From JBNKVT01 sp050299335 (GTDB lineage Bacteria; Pseudomonadota; Alphaproteobacteria; Rhodobacterales; Rhodobacteraceae): a stretch of 64,000 nt of DNA. The translations under genes were made by a program, and so were the position numbers. The notes under the pieces were generated by a model that saw only the letters and a program-made list of their open reading frames with translations, ran no database searches and was not told where the DNA came from. Shown here piece after piece: positions 49,676 to 58,448 of the stretch. The stretch spans positions 1 through 64,000 of the forward strand of contig JBNKVT010000042.1 in the NCBI GenBank assembly GCA_050299335.1. Reading direction: 5' to 3'. Within the stretch, counting starts at the first letter, position 1; the number at the start of each line of letters is the position of its first letter.

Positions 49676-51277
49676 TTAGACCGTATCCGGATCGCGCGGC
49701 TCGAAACTGTCGGCATAGGCGCGATCCCAGCGTTTGCGATAGCCGTAATCGTCCTCGGTATCGAGCAGGAACCGCTCGGGCAGATACGGATAGATCTCCG
49801 CCCCGGTGACCATGTCCCGGTCCTTCTCGCGCATGATGAAATGATGCGGCAGGAATTTCGACGGATGGTCGAGCCCCGCCGCCCCCGTCATCTCGGCCAG
49901 CGCCTTCAATGTGTTGGTATGGAACCGCGCCACCCGCTCGGCCTTGCTCGGCACCACCAGCGCCCGCTGGCGGATCGGATCCTGGGTGGCGACACCGACA
50001 GGACAGCGGTTGGTATGGCAGGACTGGGCCTGAATGCAGCCAATGGCGAACATGAAGCCGCGCGCCGAATTGGCCCAGTCGGCCCCCAGCGCCAGCACTT
50101 TGGCCAGATCGAAGGCCGTCACCACCTTCCCCGACGCGCCGATCTTCAGCCGGTCGCGCAGACCCGCCCCCCTTAGCGCGTTATGCGCAAAGGTCAGGCC
50201 CTCGATCAGCGGCATTCCGACATGGTTGGCGAATTCCAAGGGCGCGGCCCCGGTGCCACCCTCCTTGCCGTCGATGACGATGAAATCCGGCACGATCCCG
50301 GTCTCCAGCATCGCCTTGACGATGCACAGAAACTCGCGGCGGTGCCCGATACACAGCTTGAACCCCACCGGCTTGCCCTTCGACAACTCGCGCAACCGGC
50401 CGACGAACTGCACCAGTTCGATGGGCGTCGAAAACTCCGGATGCGCCGCCGGCGACACGCAATCGACACCCATCGGAACGCCCCGCGCCTCGGCGATCTC
50501 GGGCGAGATCTTCGAGGCGGGCAAGACGCCGCCATGACCCGGCTTCGCCCCCTGGCTGAGCTTGATCTCGATCATCTTCACCTGGCTGTCGGCGGCAGCC
50601 TCGGCGAATTTCCCGGCATCGAACCGGCCCTCCTGCGTCCGACAGCCGAAATAACCCGAGCCCAGTTCCCAGATCAGATCACCGCCACCCGCCCGGTGAT
50701 AACGGCTGATCCCGCCCTCGCCGGTGTCATGGGCGAACTTCCCTTCCTTCGCCCCGGTATTCAACGCCTGGATCGCATTGGCCGACAGCGAGCCGAAACT
50801 CATCGCCGAGATGTTGTAGAGCGAGGCGGAATAGGGCTGCCCGCAGTCCGGCCCGCCGATCATCACCCGGAAATCGTGGTCGGCGATGTGCTTCGGCACC
50901 ACCGAATGGGTGATCCACTGGTAGCCGGAATCGTAGATCCGCTCGCGGGTCCCGAAGGGCCGCTTGTCCTCGACGCCCTTGGCGCGCTGGTAGATCAGCG
51001 ACCGGTCATCGCGCGAGAACGGCTCCTCGTCCTGATCGGCTTCCAGCAGATACTGGCGGATCTCGGGACGGATCCCCTCGAACAGGAACCGCATATGACC
51101 GATGACCGGATAATTCCTCAGGATCGAGTGGTCAGGCTGGACCAGGTCATAGACCCCCACCAGCGCAAGCAAGGTGAACAGAACCAGCGGAATGACGAAC
51201 CAGACACTCCAGAAACTCAGGACGGCGGACAGGACAGCAAAGACGATGGTCAGGGAAAATATGTAGAAACGTTCCAT
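49676..51277 (-). CDS. FMN-binding glutamate synthase family protein
   Basis: 533 residues. Two N-terminal membrane helices (IFSLTIVFAVLSAVLSFWSV and FVIPLVLFTLLALVGVYDLV) anchor a domain like the FMN/synthase part of GltB: ISAMSFGSLSANAIQALNTG near 152, KPGHGGVLPASKISPEIAEA near 246, DGKEGGTGAAPLEFANHVG near 338 and SCHTNRCPVGVATQDP near 430. It lacks the glutaminase and 3Fe-4S regions of true GltB. Membrane-anchored members have no settled role. Confidence 0.9.
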   Translation of the reverse strand: MERFYIFSLTIVFAVLSAVLSFWSVWFVIPLVLFTLLALVGVYDLVQPDHSILRNYPVIGHMRFLFEGIRPEIRQYLLEADQDEEPFSRDDRSLIYQRAKGVEDKRPFGTRERIYDSGYQWITHSVVPKHIADHDFRVMIGGPDCGQPYSASLYNISAMSFGSLSANAIQALNTGAKEGKFAHDTGEGGISRYHRAGGGDLIWELGSGYFGCRTQEGRFDAGKFAEAAADSQVKMIEIKLSQGAKPGHGGVLPASKISPEIAEARGVPMGVDCVSPAAHPEFSTPIELVQFVGRLRELSKGKPVGFKLCIGHRREFLCIVKAMLETGIVPDFIVIDGKEGGTGAAPLEFANHVGMPLIEGLTFAHNALRGAGLRDRLKIGASGKVVTAFDLAKVLALGADWANSARGFMFAIGCIQAQSCHTNRCPVGVATQDPIRQRALVVPSKAERVARFHTNTLKALAEMTGAAGLDHPSKFLPHHFIMREKDRDMVTGAEIYPYLPERFLLDTEDDYGYRKRWDRAYADSFEPRDPDTV

Positions 51278-51626
51278 TCAGGGTCCCTTTCAGGGTGCGA
51301 CACGCAAGCGCAGACTAAGCGCGGTACGCCGTTTGGGCGAGTGTTTGTTCCCTGCACGAAGCGAGTTTTCCGGCCTCGTCCAATCTGTGCCGGGATATGA
51401 CCGGACCGGCTTGCGGTGCAAACCATGCCCGGCCTTTTCGGTTTTCGCAAATAGTCACAGATGGTTAGTTGCTATTCGAGAAAGGACCCGGCCAATCTTC
51501 CCTCAAATGCGCCTCCCACCACCATCCCCTATCGTGGACTCAATAATTGATGTATTAGTGTTTGACGTTTTGCGGCCTCTGTGATTGGGTCCGCAGCCAC
51601 GAAGTGGGTGCAATTGGGAGGAAATC
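51278..51626. other. Intergenic region upstream of the TRAP operon
   Basis: About 350 bases with no supported gene between divergent genes. TCAATAATTGA at 51539-51549 is a perfect 11-base palindrome in an AT-rich patch and is a candidate operator or promoter element for dctP, which starts 78 bases on; TTGACG follows at 51562. No regulator gene adjoins the operon. Confidence 0.4.
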
Positions 51627-52592
51627 ATGAAAGTCACATCCAAGCTTGTCGTCGCGGCCGCGATGGCACTCGCTCTGCCGGTCTCTGCGGAAACCACCCT
51701 GCGCATCGGCACCGTACTTGCCCCCGACGATCCGATGGGCGTCGGTCTTGAGAAATTCGCCGCCGAGGTGGCCGAAGCCACCGGTGGCGAAGTTGTGGTC
51801 GAGGTGTTCCACAACAGCCAGCTCGGCGACACCACCGAGATGATCGACCAGGCCCGTGCCGGGGCCAATGTCGGCACCGTCACCGACGTGGCGCGCCTGT
51901 CGGAATTCGTGCCGTCGCTGGCGGTGATGTCGGCTCCGTTCCTCTTCGACAGCTACGAGGATGCCGACAAGTTCGCGCTTTCGGACCCGTATCTCTCCTG
52001 GGGTGAGGAACTGGCCGACAAGGCCGGGATCGTCATGCTGTCCTCGAACTGGTACCAGGGGGCCCGCCACGCGCTGACCAAGAAACCGGTCTCCGGCCCC
52101 GCCGACCTGTCCGGTGTCCGGATGCGCACCATCGGTGCCCCGGTCTGGATCGAAACCATCCGCGCCATGGGGGCCGAGCCGACCCCGATCCCCTGGGGCG
52201 AGGTCTATTCGGCCTTGCAGCTCGGCACCATCGACGCCGCCGAGGCGCAGCCGACCGCCATCCGCGGGGCGAAGCTCTACGAGGTCATCGACAACGTCAC
52301 CCTCACGGGCCATATCCAGCTGGTCACCGCCCTTGTCGTCTCGGCCGAAAGCTGGAACGAGATCTCGCCCGAGAACCAGCAGATCGTCCGCGATCTGGCG
52401 GTCGAGAACGGCCGCTACGCCTCGAACCTCTCCATCGAACAGGGCGACGAGGCGCTGGACTTCGTCCGCTCCCAGGGGGTCGAGGTCACCGAGGTCGATC
52501 TCGCGCCATTCAAGGAGGCGGTCGCGGGCGTCTATTCGATGCTGAACCTCGAAGGTGAGGTCGCCATCGTCAAGGAAGTCCTCGGACAGTAA
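51627..52592 (+). CDS. dctP: TRAP transporter substrate-binding protein
   Basis: 321 residues. Signal peptide about 1-21 (ending VSA). DctP-type solute receptor: LRIGTVLAPDDPMGVGLEKF near the start, VEVFHNSQLGDTTEMIDQAR, and the region GVRMRTIGAPVWIETIRAMGA near 160-180, where the conserved Arg binds a carboxylate, then PTPIPWGEVYSALQLGTIDA. The ligand is probably a carboxylic acid; no closer guess can be made. TTGGGAGGAAATC precedes the ATG. Confidence 0.93.
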   Translation: MKVTSKLVVAAAMALALPVSAETTLRIGTVLAPDDPMGVGLEKFAAEVAEATGGEVVVEVFHNSQLGDTTEMIDQARAGANVGTVTDVARLSEFVPSLAVMSAPFLFDSYEDADKFALSDPYLSWGEELADKAGIVMLSSNWYQGARHALTKKPVSGPADLSGVRMRTIGAPVWIETIRAMGAEPTPIPWGEVYSALQLGTIDAAEAQPTAIRGAKLYEVIDNVTLTGHIQLVTALVVSAESWNEISPENQQIVRDLAVENGRYASNLSIEQGDEALDFVRSQGVEVTEVDLAPFKEAVAGVYSMLNLEGEVAIVKEVLGQ

Positions 52593-52620
52593 CCGAACAG
52601 GGCGCAGGCGGAGTATCCAC

Positions 52621-53064
52621 GTGTTTCAGCGTATCGAATTCGCCTGCGCCACCTTTCTGCTGGCGTCCATCGTCCTGCTGGTCGGTATCGCCGCCATCGC
52701 CCGGGTCGCGGGCAGCCCGATCATCTGGTCTTTGGAAGTCTCCGCCGCCATGTTCGTCTGGCTGGTCGTGCTCGCCATCGATCTGGCGATGCAGAACCAG
52801 CGGCATTTCGGCTTGTCGATCGTGCTCGACAATGTTTCCGAACGGGCGCGGCGCTGGATCGAGATGGCGAATATCGCCGTCGTCATGCTGCTGCTCTGCT
52901 TTCTGCTCTACTATGCTGTCATCAACGTACCCTTGATGCACAAACGCATGCTTGGCGCCCTGCAAATCCCCAAATCCTATGTCCATCTCGCCATGCCCGT
53001 CGGCATCATCCTGTGGCTGCGCACCCTCGGCACCCAGCTCTACGCCAAGGTCCGGGGCACCTGA
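52621..53064 (+). CDS. dctQ: TRAP transporter small membrane subunit
   Basis: 147 residues, four membrane helices, the DctQ layout. WSLEVSAAMFVWLVVLAIDLAM near 38-59 and the MQNQRHFGLSIVLD motif after it are characteristic. Start GTG with CGGAG eight bases upstream. Lies between dctP and dctM; the stop is directly followed by the dctM ATG. Confidence 0.9.
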   Translation: MFQRIEFACATFLLASIVLLVGIAAIARVAGSPIIWSLEVSAAMFVWLVVLAIDLAMQNQRHFGLSIVLDNVSERARRWIEMANIAVVMLLLCFLLYYAVINVPLMHKRMLGALQIPKSYVHLAMPVGIILWLRTLGTQLYAKVRGT

Positions 53065-54486
53065 ATGCTGCTGCTGATCGCCGTCCTGTTCTGCATCTTC
53101 CTCATCATCGGCATCCCGGTCGCCTTCGCGCTGATGCTGGCCTCGATCCCGGTCTTCGTCCTCGGCGGCACCATGCCCCCAACGGTCGCCATCCAGAAGA
53201 TGGTCACGGCACTCGAGAACTTCCCGTTGCTGGCCGTGCCGTTCTTCATCCTCGCCGGCAACCTGATGAACGCCACCGGCATCACCGACCGGCTGGTCCG
53301 CTTCTCGCGCCTCCTGACCGGCTGGATGGCCGGAGGGCTGGCCCAGGTCTCCATCGTCCTGTCGTTCATGATGGGCGGTATCTCCGGTTCTGCCGTCGCC
53401 GATGCCTCGATGGAGGCGCGCCTGCTCGGGCCTTCGATGAAAGAACAGGGCTATTCCACCGGTTTCATCGCCGCCGTTCTCGCCTTCGGGTCGGTGATCA
53501 CCGCCACCATCCCCCCGGCCATCGGCCTGATCCTGTTCGGCTTCATCAACGAGGTCTCCATCGGGCGGCTGTTCCTTGCGGGGATCATTCCGGGCGCGGT
53601 GCTGGCCGTCATCCTGATGTTCACCAGCTGGGTCATCGCCACCCGTCGCGGCTATGTCCCCGACATCCCCTTTCCGGCCAGAAAGCAAGTCGACGGCCCA
53701 TTCCTATCCAGGGACGCCATGCTTGTAGGCATTGTCCCGGCCGCTCTGCTCCTGTTCGGGGCCTTCGGGCTTTTCAGCCTCAGCGCGACCGGTCAGGACC
53801 TCCTGCTCTTTTCCCTGATCATGAGCCTGATCCTCTACAAGGAGTTTCGCGACTCGATCTGGGCAATTGTCTTCCCGATCTTCCTGATCATCGGCTTCCG
53901 GGGCGGCTATTTCACCGCGACCGAGGCGGGTGTCTTCCTGGTCTTCTATGCCGCTTTCATCGGCGTGGTCGTCTACCGTGAACTGACCATTTCCAAGCTG
54001 ATCGGCGCATTCCGGGATACCATGTCCGATCTCGGCATGGTGATGCTGCTGATCATGATGGCCGCCGTCCTTGGCTACGCCATGACCATCGAGCGGGCGC
54101 CGCAGCAGATCACCGAATACATGACCTCGATAACCGAGGACCCGGCGATGCTGCTTCTGATCGTCTGCGGCATCCTCGTCGTCTCGGGCATGTTCCTCGA
54201 AGGCGCGGCCAATATCCTGCTGGTCACGCCCATCGTCATGCCGGTCCTCACCCATGCGGGCTTTGACGAGATCCATATGGGCATCCTGATCGTCACCCTG
54301 ATAAATTTCGGCGGCCTCACCCCGCCCGTGGGGGTCATCATGTTCACCGTCTGCGGCATCCTCGGATGCAAGACCGGAGAATTCACCCGCGCCTCTATCC
54401 CCTTCTTCATCGCCATGGCGGTGTTCTTCCTCCTCCTGGCAATGGTTCCGGGGATCTCGCTGTTCCTGCCAACGGCCCTCATGTAG
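53065..54486 (+). CDS. dctM: TRAP transporter large membrane subunit
   Basis: 473 residues with about 12 membrane helices. Uses an ion gradient to drive uptake. Marks: FCIFLIIGIPVAFALMLASI at the start, LLAVPFFILAGNLMNATGIT near 52, GGISGSAVADASMEARLLGP near 108, and LINFGGLTPPVGVIMFTVCG near 412. Follows dctQ with no gap, so P, Q and M are one operon. Confidence 0.93.
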   Translation: MLLLIAVLFCIFLIIGIPVAFALMLASIPVFVLGGTMPPTVAIQKMVTALENFPLLAVPFFILAGNLMNATGITDRLVRFSRLLTGWMAGGLAQVSIVLSFMMGGISGSAVADASMEARLLGPSMKEQGYSTGFIAAVLAFGSVITATIPPAIGLILFGFINEVSIGRLFLAGIIPGAVLAVILMFTSWVIATRRGYVPDIPFPARKQVDGPFLSRDAMLVGIVPAALLLFGAFGLFSLSATGQDLLLFSLIMSLILYKEFRDSIWAIVFPIFLIIGFRGGYFTATEAGVFLVFYAAFIGVVVYRELTISKLIGAFRDTMSDLGMVMLLIMMAAVLGYAMTIERAPQQITEYMTSITEDPAMLLLIVCGILVVSGMFLEGAANILLVTPIVMPVLTHAGFDEIHMGILIVTLINFGGLTPPVGVIMFTVCGILGCKTGEFTRASIPFFIAMAVFFLLLAMVPGISLFLPTALM

Positions 54487-54724
54487 CGGGCCCACGCAGT
54501 CGCAAGGTCCGCGATCAGGCCTGCAGCTCTCCCTGCAATTCGCCCAGCATGTCCACCCGCTTTCCCCAGCTTGGGTCAATCCCCGCACCAATTCTGTCGG
54601 CGACTTGCCGGCTGCGCGATCGCGATCTGTTAACCTTTTCGCCCGGTAAGGGGTCTTCGGGGCGGGGCGGTTTAGCCGGGGTTAAACATTGCGCCCTAGG
54701 GTCGCGCTCAATCGGGGTGAGTGT
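54487..54724. other. Intergenic region between dctM and the GGDEF-EAL gene
   Basis: No gene seen. It contains GTTAACC (54629-54635) and GGTTAAAC (54680-54687) near the downstream gene; the promoter probably lies here. No clear terminator for dctM. Confidence 0.3.
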
Positions 54725-56974
54725 ATGCGGTCGAGTTTTTCCTTTTCGGGAGGGCCTGTCGTCACGGCGGCTCTAAAGGCCTACGGGTCCGTGTCCTTTG
54801 CACTGGCGCTCTGCGACCGGACCGAAAAGATCACCTTTTACAACGACATCTTTGCCGACAGGTTCGGCAAAAACGCCGTGGAACCGGGCCAGACCGGGAT
54901 GGCCGATCTCATCGCACCCGAGGTCGCGGGCAGGCCCCAGCCGGTCCGGCCGATTCTCGGACAGAAGCAGGTGGTCCTGTTCCGCCACCAGTCCGGGCGC
55001 GAATTCTGGGGTCTCCTGACCTGTTCGGATGCCGGCATGAACTCCGACATCTACACCACCGTCATCCAGGTGGCGGATATCCACGCGCTGAAGACCAGCC
55101 ATGACACGCTGGAATACCGCGAAAGCACCTGGCGCCACGCGATCTCGGACTCCAAGCACGGGGTCTGGGATTGCGACCTGCGCACCAACACGCGGTTTCT
55201 CTCCGACGAATGGAAACGGCTGCGCGGTCTTCGATCCGATGCCGAAATCAGCGGGTTCGTCGAGGAATGGTTGCGCAATGTCCATCCCGAGGATGTGCAG
55301 AATATCAAGGATATCAATGCCCGGCTCGAACGCGGCGCTGTCGACAGCATCTGCTACGAATACCGTGAACGGCGCCCCGATGGCAGCTGGGTCTGGATCC
55401 TGTCGCGCGGCCGAACCGTCGAAAAGGATCGCGCGGGCAAGCCGCAGCGCATTGTCGGCATCGATGTCGATATCACCGAGACCAAGACCGAAGAGGAGGC
55501 GCGTGTTCGCAAGGTCGAGAACACCTACCAGCGCCACCTCGCCGAGATCGAAGCCGCCCGCAAGGAGGCCGAAGAGGAGCGTCAGCGCGTCGCGGTGATC
55601 TCGAACCAGGACGCGCTGACCGGCCTCGCCAACCGCCGGGCCTTCTCGGCGCGTCTGAAGGATTTCATCGCCAATGCCGAGACCGGCACCGGCAATGGCA
55701 CCGGCAATGACAATGGCAATGGCAATGGCAGTGACAATGGCAGTGACAATGACAATGACAATGGGGTATTCCACCTGTTCCTTGTCGATCTCGACCGGTT
55801 CAAGCCGATCAACGACACCTATGGCCACGCGGTCGGCGATCTGGTGATCCGCGAAATTGCCGCACGGATCAGAGCCGCTGTATGCGACGGATCGGTCGTG
55901 GCGCGCCTGGGGGGTGACGAATTCGGCATCATCGTCCCTGGCGCCCGTGCCGTTCACGCCGAAAGCGGCGCCGGGACCATGGCGGAGAATATCGTCAAGG
56001 CGGTGCGGGCCCCCATCCATGTCAATGGCGTCACCCTCTATACCGGGGCAAGCATCGGGATCGCCAGCTATCCCGACAAAGGCCGGAACGAAACAGAATT
56101 GATGCGCCGCTCGGATATCGCGATGTACCACGCCAAGAAGGACGCCAGCGCGTCGGTGGCGTTTTTCCACGCCGATATGGAACGCCGCGCCTTCTCGCGC
56201 ACCGAACTGGAAGCCGATGTGCGGCTGGCGGTCGAGCGCGAGGAATTCCGGTCCTTCTTCCAGCCCATTGTCGATCTTGCCAACAATCGCATCGCCGGTT
56301 TCGAGGTGCTGGCCCGCTGGCCGAGCGCCAAACATGCCGGGATCGGCCCGTTGCAGTTCATGCCGATCATCGAACAGTTCGGTCTCATGCGGGAATTCGG
56401 CTCCTCGATCCTGAGACAGGCCATCGCGACGGCGGTGAACTGGGGCCAGGACTGCCGGATATCGCTGAACGTGACCGCTGCCGGGATCAGCAACCGCCAG
56501 GTGGCGCAGCGCATCCTGAACTTCGTTCTGGATAGCGGGTTTCCGACGGACAGAGTGGAAATCGAAATCTCCGAAGTCACCCGGATCAAGGATGTGGGTG
56601 TGGCTGCGGAAATCATGGCCGAGCTACGCAGGCATGGCGTGCGCTTTGCACTGGACGATTTCGGGGTCGGCTATTCGGGGCTGAGCCATCTCAGGACGCT
56701 GAGCTTCGACGTGCTGAAGCTTGACAGGTCCTTCGTCTCAACCATGGACAGCTGTGACGAGAGTAAAAAGATCGTGCGCTCGGTTCTGGCGCTGGCCGAA
56801 GAATTCGGTATGGAAACGGTCGCCGAAGGCATAGAGACCGATCCGGTGCGCCGCATGGTCGCCGAGATGGGCTTCACCTATGGCCAGGGTTTCCTGTTCG
56901 GCAAGGCGGCGCCGGCGACCGAGGCCGAGGCGATGTTGGATCGCCAGGCAAATGCGCTGTTGCAGACGGGGTGA
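54725..56974 (+). CDS. PAS-GGDEF-EAL cyclic-di-GMP signalling protein
   Basis: About 749 residues, cytoplasmic. Order: N-terminal sensory region (1-130), PAS domain near 130-250 (WRHAISDSKHGVWDCDLRTN), coiled linker, GGDEF domain near 290-470 with RLGGDEFGI, EAL domain near 480-740 with FEVLARW, ISLNVTA, EIEISEV, LDDFGVGYSGLSHL, VLKLDRSF and VAEGIET. Both catalytic signatures look complete, so it may make or break c-di-GMP. A low-complexity Gly/Asn/Asp run of about 28 residues sits just before the GGDEF core strand. The start MRSSFSFSGG follows GGGGTGAG. Confidence 0.93.
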   Translation: MRSSFSFSGGPVVTAALKAYGSVSFALALCDRTEKITFYNDIFADRFGKNAVEPGQTGMADLIAPEVAGRPQPVRPILGQKQVVLFRHQSGREFWGLLTCSDAGMNSDIYTTVIQVADIHALKTSHDTLEYRESTWRHAISDSKHGVWDCDLRTNTRFLSDEWKRLRGLRSDAEISGFVEEWLRNVHPEDVQNIKDINARLERGAVDSICYEYRERRPDGSWVWILSRGRTVEKDRAGKPQRIVGIDVDITETKTEEEARVRKVENTYQRHLAEIEAARKEAEEERQRVAVISNQDALTGLANRRAFSARLKDFIANAETGTGNGTGNDNGNGNGSDNGSDNDNDNGVFHLFLVDLDRFKPINDTYGHAVGDLVIREIAARIRAAVCDGSVVARLGGDEFGIIVPGARAVHAESGAGTMAENIVKAVRAPIHVNGVTLYTGASIGIASYPDKGRNETELMRRSDIAMYHAKKDASASVAFFHADMERRAFSRTELEADVRLAVEREEFRSFFQPIVDLANNRIAGFEVLARWPSAKHAGIGPLQFMPIIEQFGLMREFGSSILRQAIATAVNWGQDCRISLNVTAAGISNRQVAQRILNFVLDSGFPTDRVEIEISEVTRIKDVGVAAEIMAELRRHGVRFALDDFGVGYSGLSHLRTLSFDVLKLDRSFVSTMDSCDESKKIVRSVLALAEEFGMETVAEGIETDPVRRMVAEMGFTYGQGFLFGKAAPATEAEAMLDRQANALLQTG

Positions 56975-57051
56975 CAGTCGCACCAGGCCCGAAGCTCCCT
57001 GGTGTGGCGCCCGGTCAGGAGTTCGGAAAGGGCGTTTTTACCGGGCCCTGG

Positions 57052-57732
57052 TCAGAGATCGTTGAGCCTGTGAAACAGATGTGTGAACACCGCCACGCCG
57101 ATCACCGGCACGAAGAGGTTCACGACCGGCACCGAGAGCGGTACCGCCATCAGCGCGCCCGCCATCCAGATGGCGCCGAAATGCCGCTTCCTGAGATCGT
57201 CCGCGCCCTGCCGCCCAAGCCGCCTTTGCGCGACCATCTGGAAATACTCGCGGCCGAGAAGGAAACCGTTGATGGCCCAGAACACGAAAGGGGCCAGAAA
57301 CGCTGTGAAGAGGTAGATGACCAGCCCGACGAGGTTGGCGGCCACCATCACCCCGAAGAACTTCGCCGCGTCGATCAGCGTATCGGCCAGCGGCACGGGT
57401 GTCACGTCGGGCAGGCCGGGATAGTGCCGGTCTTCCACCGCATCGGCCACGTCCTCGACCAGAAACCCGATGAAGATCGAGGCGACGGGAAACATCAGGA
57501 ACATCGACAGGACGATCATCAACCCGATCGCCGCCCAGGACAGCAACGCCGAGACCACCTCCACCTCTCCGACCCAGGGGATCGGGATACTGTCGGGCAG
57601 GATCCAGACAAATCCGGTAAAGAGGGCGACCAGAATGGCGATTGTCAGCACCAGCGCCTTGACGACAACGCGCAGGAAACGCGGGTCTGAAAGCTGGTTC
57701 ACCGAGCGGGAGAGGTCTTCGGCTAGGCTCAT
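57052..57732 (-). CDS. EI24 domain-containing membrane protein
   Basis: 226 residues with about five membrane helices. The layout and the block FPVASIFIGFLVEDVADAVE, then PLADTLIDAAKFFGVMVAAN match the EI24/CysZ-like family. ATG at 57732 overlaps the nitroreductase stop by 4 bases. CysZ proteins move sulfate, but whether this one does is unclear. Confidence 0.8.
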   Translation of the reverse strand: MSLAEDLSRSVNQLSDPRFLRVVVKALVLTIAILVALFTGFVWILPDSIPIPWVGEVEVVSALLSWAAIGLMIVLSMFLMFPVASIFIGFLVEDVADAVEDRHYPGLPDVTPVPLADTLIDAAKFFGVMVAANLVGLVIYLFTAFLAPFVFWAINGFLLGREYFQMVAQRRLGRQGADDLRKRHFGAIWMAGALMAVPLSVPVVNLFVPVIGVAVFTHLFHRLNDL

Positions 57733-58310
57733 TCTGCGATCCATTCGGTCTTGGCGGCGAGATCGGGACGGGGCCGTTCGGGCGGGGCGACGGTCTCGGT
57801 GCCAAGCACTACGAACCCGGCGACGAACTCGGTCCCGGCCAGTTTCAATTCGGTTTCCAGGAAGCTGCGGTCGAGCGCCATCAGCCCGGTCAGCCAGTTC
57901 GCGCCCCAGCCCGAGGCCAGGGCGGCGTTCAGGAGCGCCAGGCAGACCGCGCCAGCCGACAGGAGCTGCTCGGTTTCCGGCACTTTCGGTGAGGGGACGG
58001 GGGCAGCCACCACCGCAACGACAAGCGGCGCGTTGGCGAACATGGCTGCACTTTTTTCGCAGCGCTCTTCGGTCTCGCCAAGTGCGGCCGCCCGCGTCCG
58101 CGCGGCACCGGCCAGACGCTGCAGCGCGGCGCCTTCCAGGACCAGGAACCGCCAGGGTGCCAGCATCCCGTGATCCGGTGTGCGCGCGGCCAGTTCCAGC
58201 AGATACGCGACCTCGTCCCGCCCCGGCCCCGGCCCGACGAGGGTCTTCGCCGGGCGCGATCGTCGCGAGCCCAGAAACTCCAGCACCTCAGGACGCGCCT
58301 TCAAGCCCAT
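57729..58310 (-). CDS. Nitroreductase family protein (small)
   Basis: 193 residues, single FMN-binding fold: LEFLGSRRSRPAKTL near the start, LELAARTPDHGMLAPWRFLV near 38-57 and ALASGWGANWLTGLM near 131. Resembles YdjA-like nitroreductases. Co-translated with the EI24 gene by overlap. Confidence 0.85.
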   Translation of the reverse strand: MGLKARPEVLEFLGSRRSRPAKTLVGPGPGRDEVAYLLELAARTPDHGMLAPWRFLVLEGAALQRLAGAARTRAAALGETEERCEKSAAMFANAPLVVAVVAAPVPSPKVPETEQLLSAGAVCLALLNAALASGWGANWLTGLMALDRSFLETELKLAGTEFVAGFVVLGTETVAPPERPRPDLAAKTEWIAE

Positions 58311-58394
58311 CTTTCCTCACTCCTCCCGCGCTCCTGTCATGTCGTCCCTGAGGCCCGCGTTTCAACCCCAACGGCCTCCGCCCTTTGCAAGCCC

Positions 58395-58440
58395 CCGAAA
58401 TCTTTCAAAGATTTCGGCCGCTTTCTTCGAAAGAAAGCGG
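58395..58440. repeat. 46-bp twin-hairpin repeat, copy 3
   Basis: CCGAAATCTT / AAGATTTCGG with loop TCA (58395-58417) joined to CCGCTTTCTT / AAGAAAGCGG with loop CGA (58418-58440). It ends 8 bases from the argC stop, so it probably ends argC transcription; the next minus-strand gene starts 85 bases further on. Confidence 0.8.
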
Positions 58441-58448
58441 TGCGCCGC

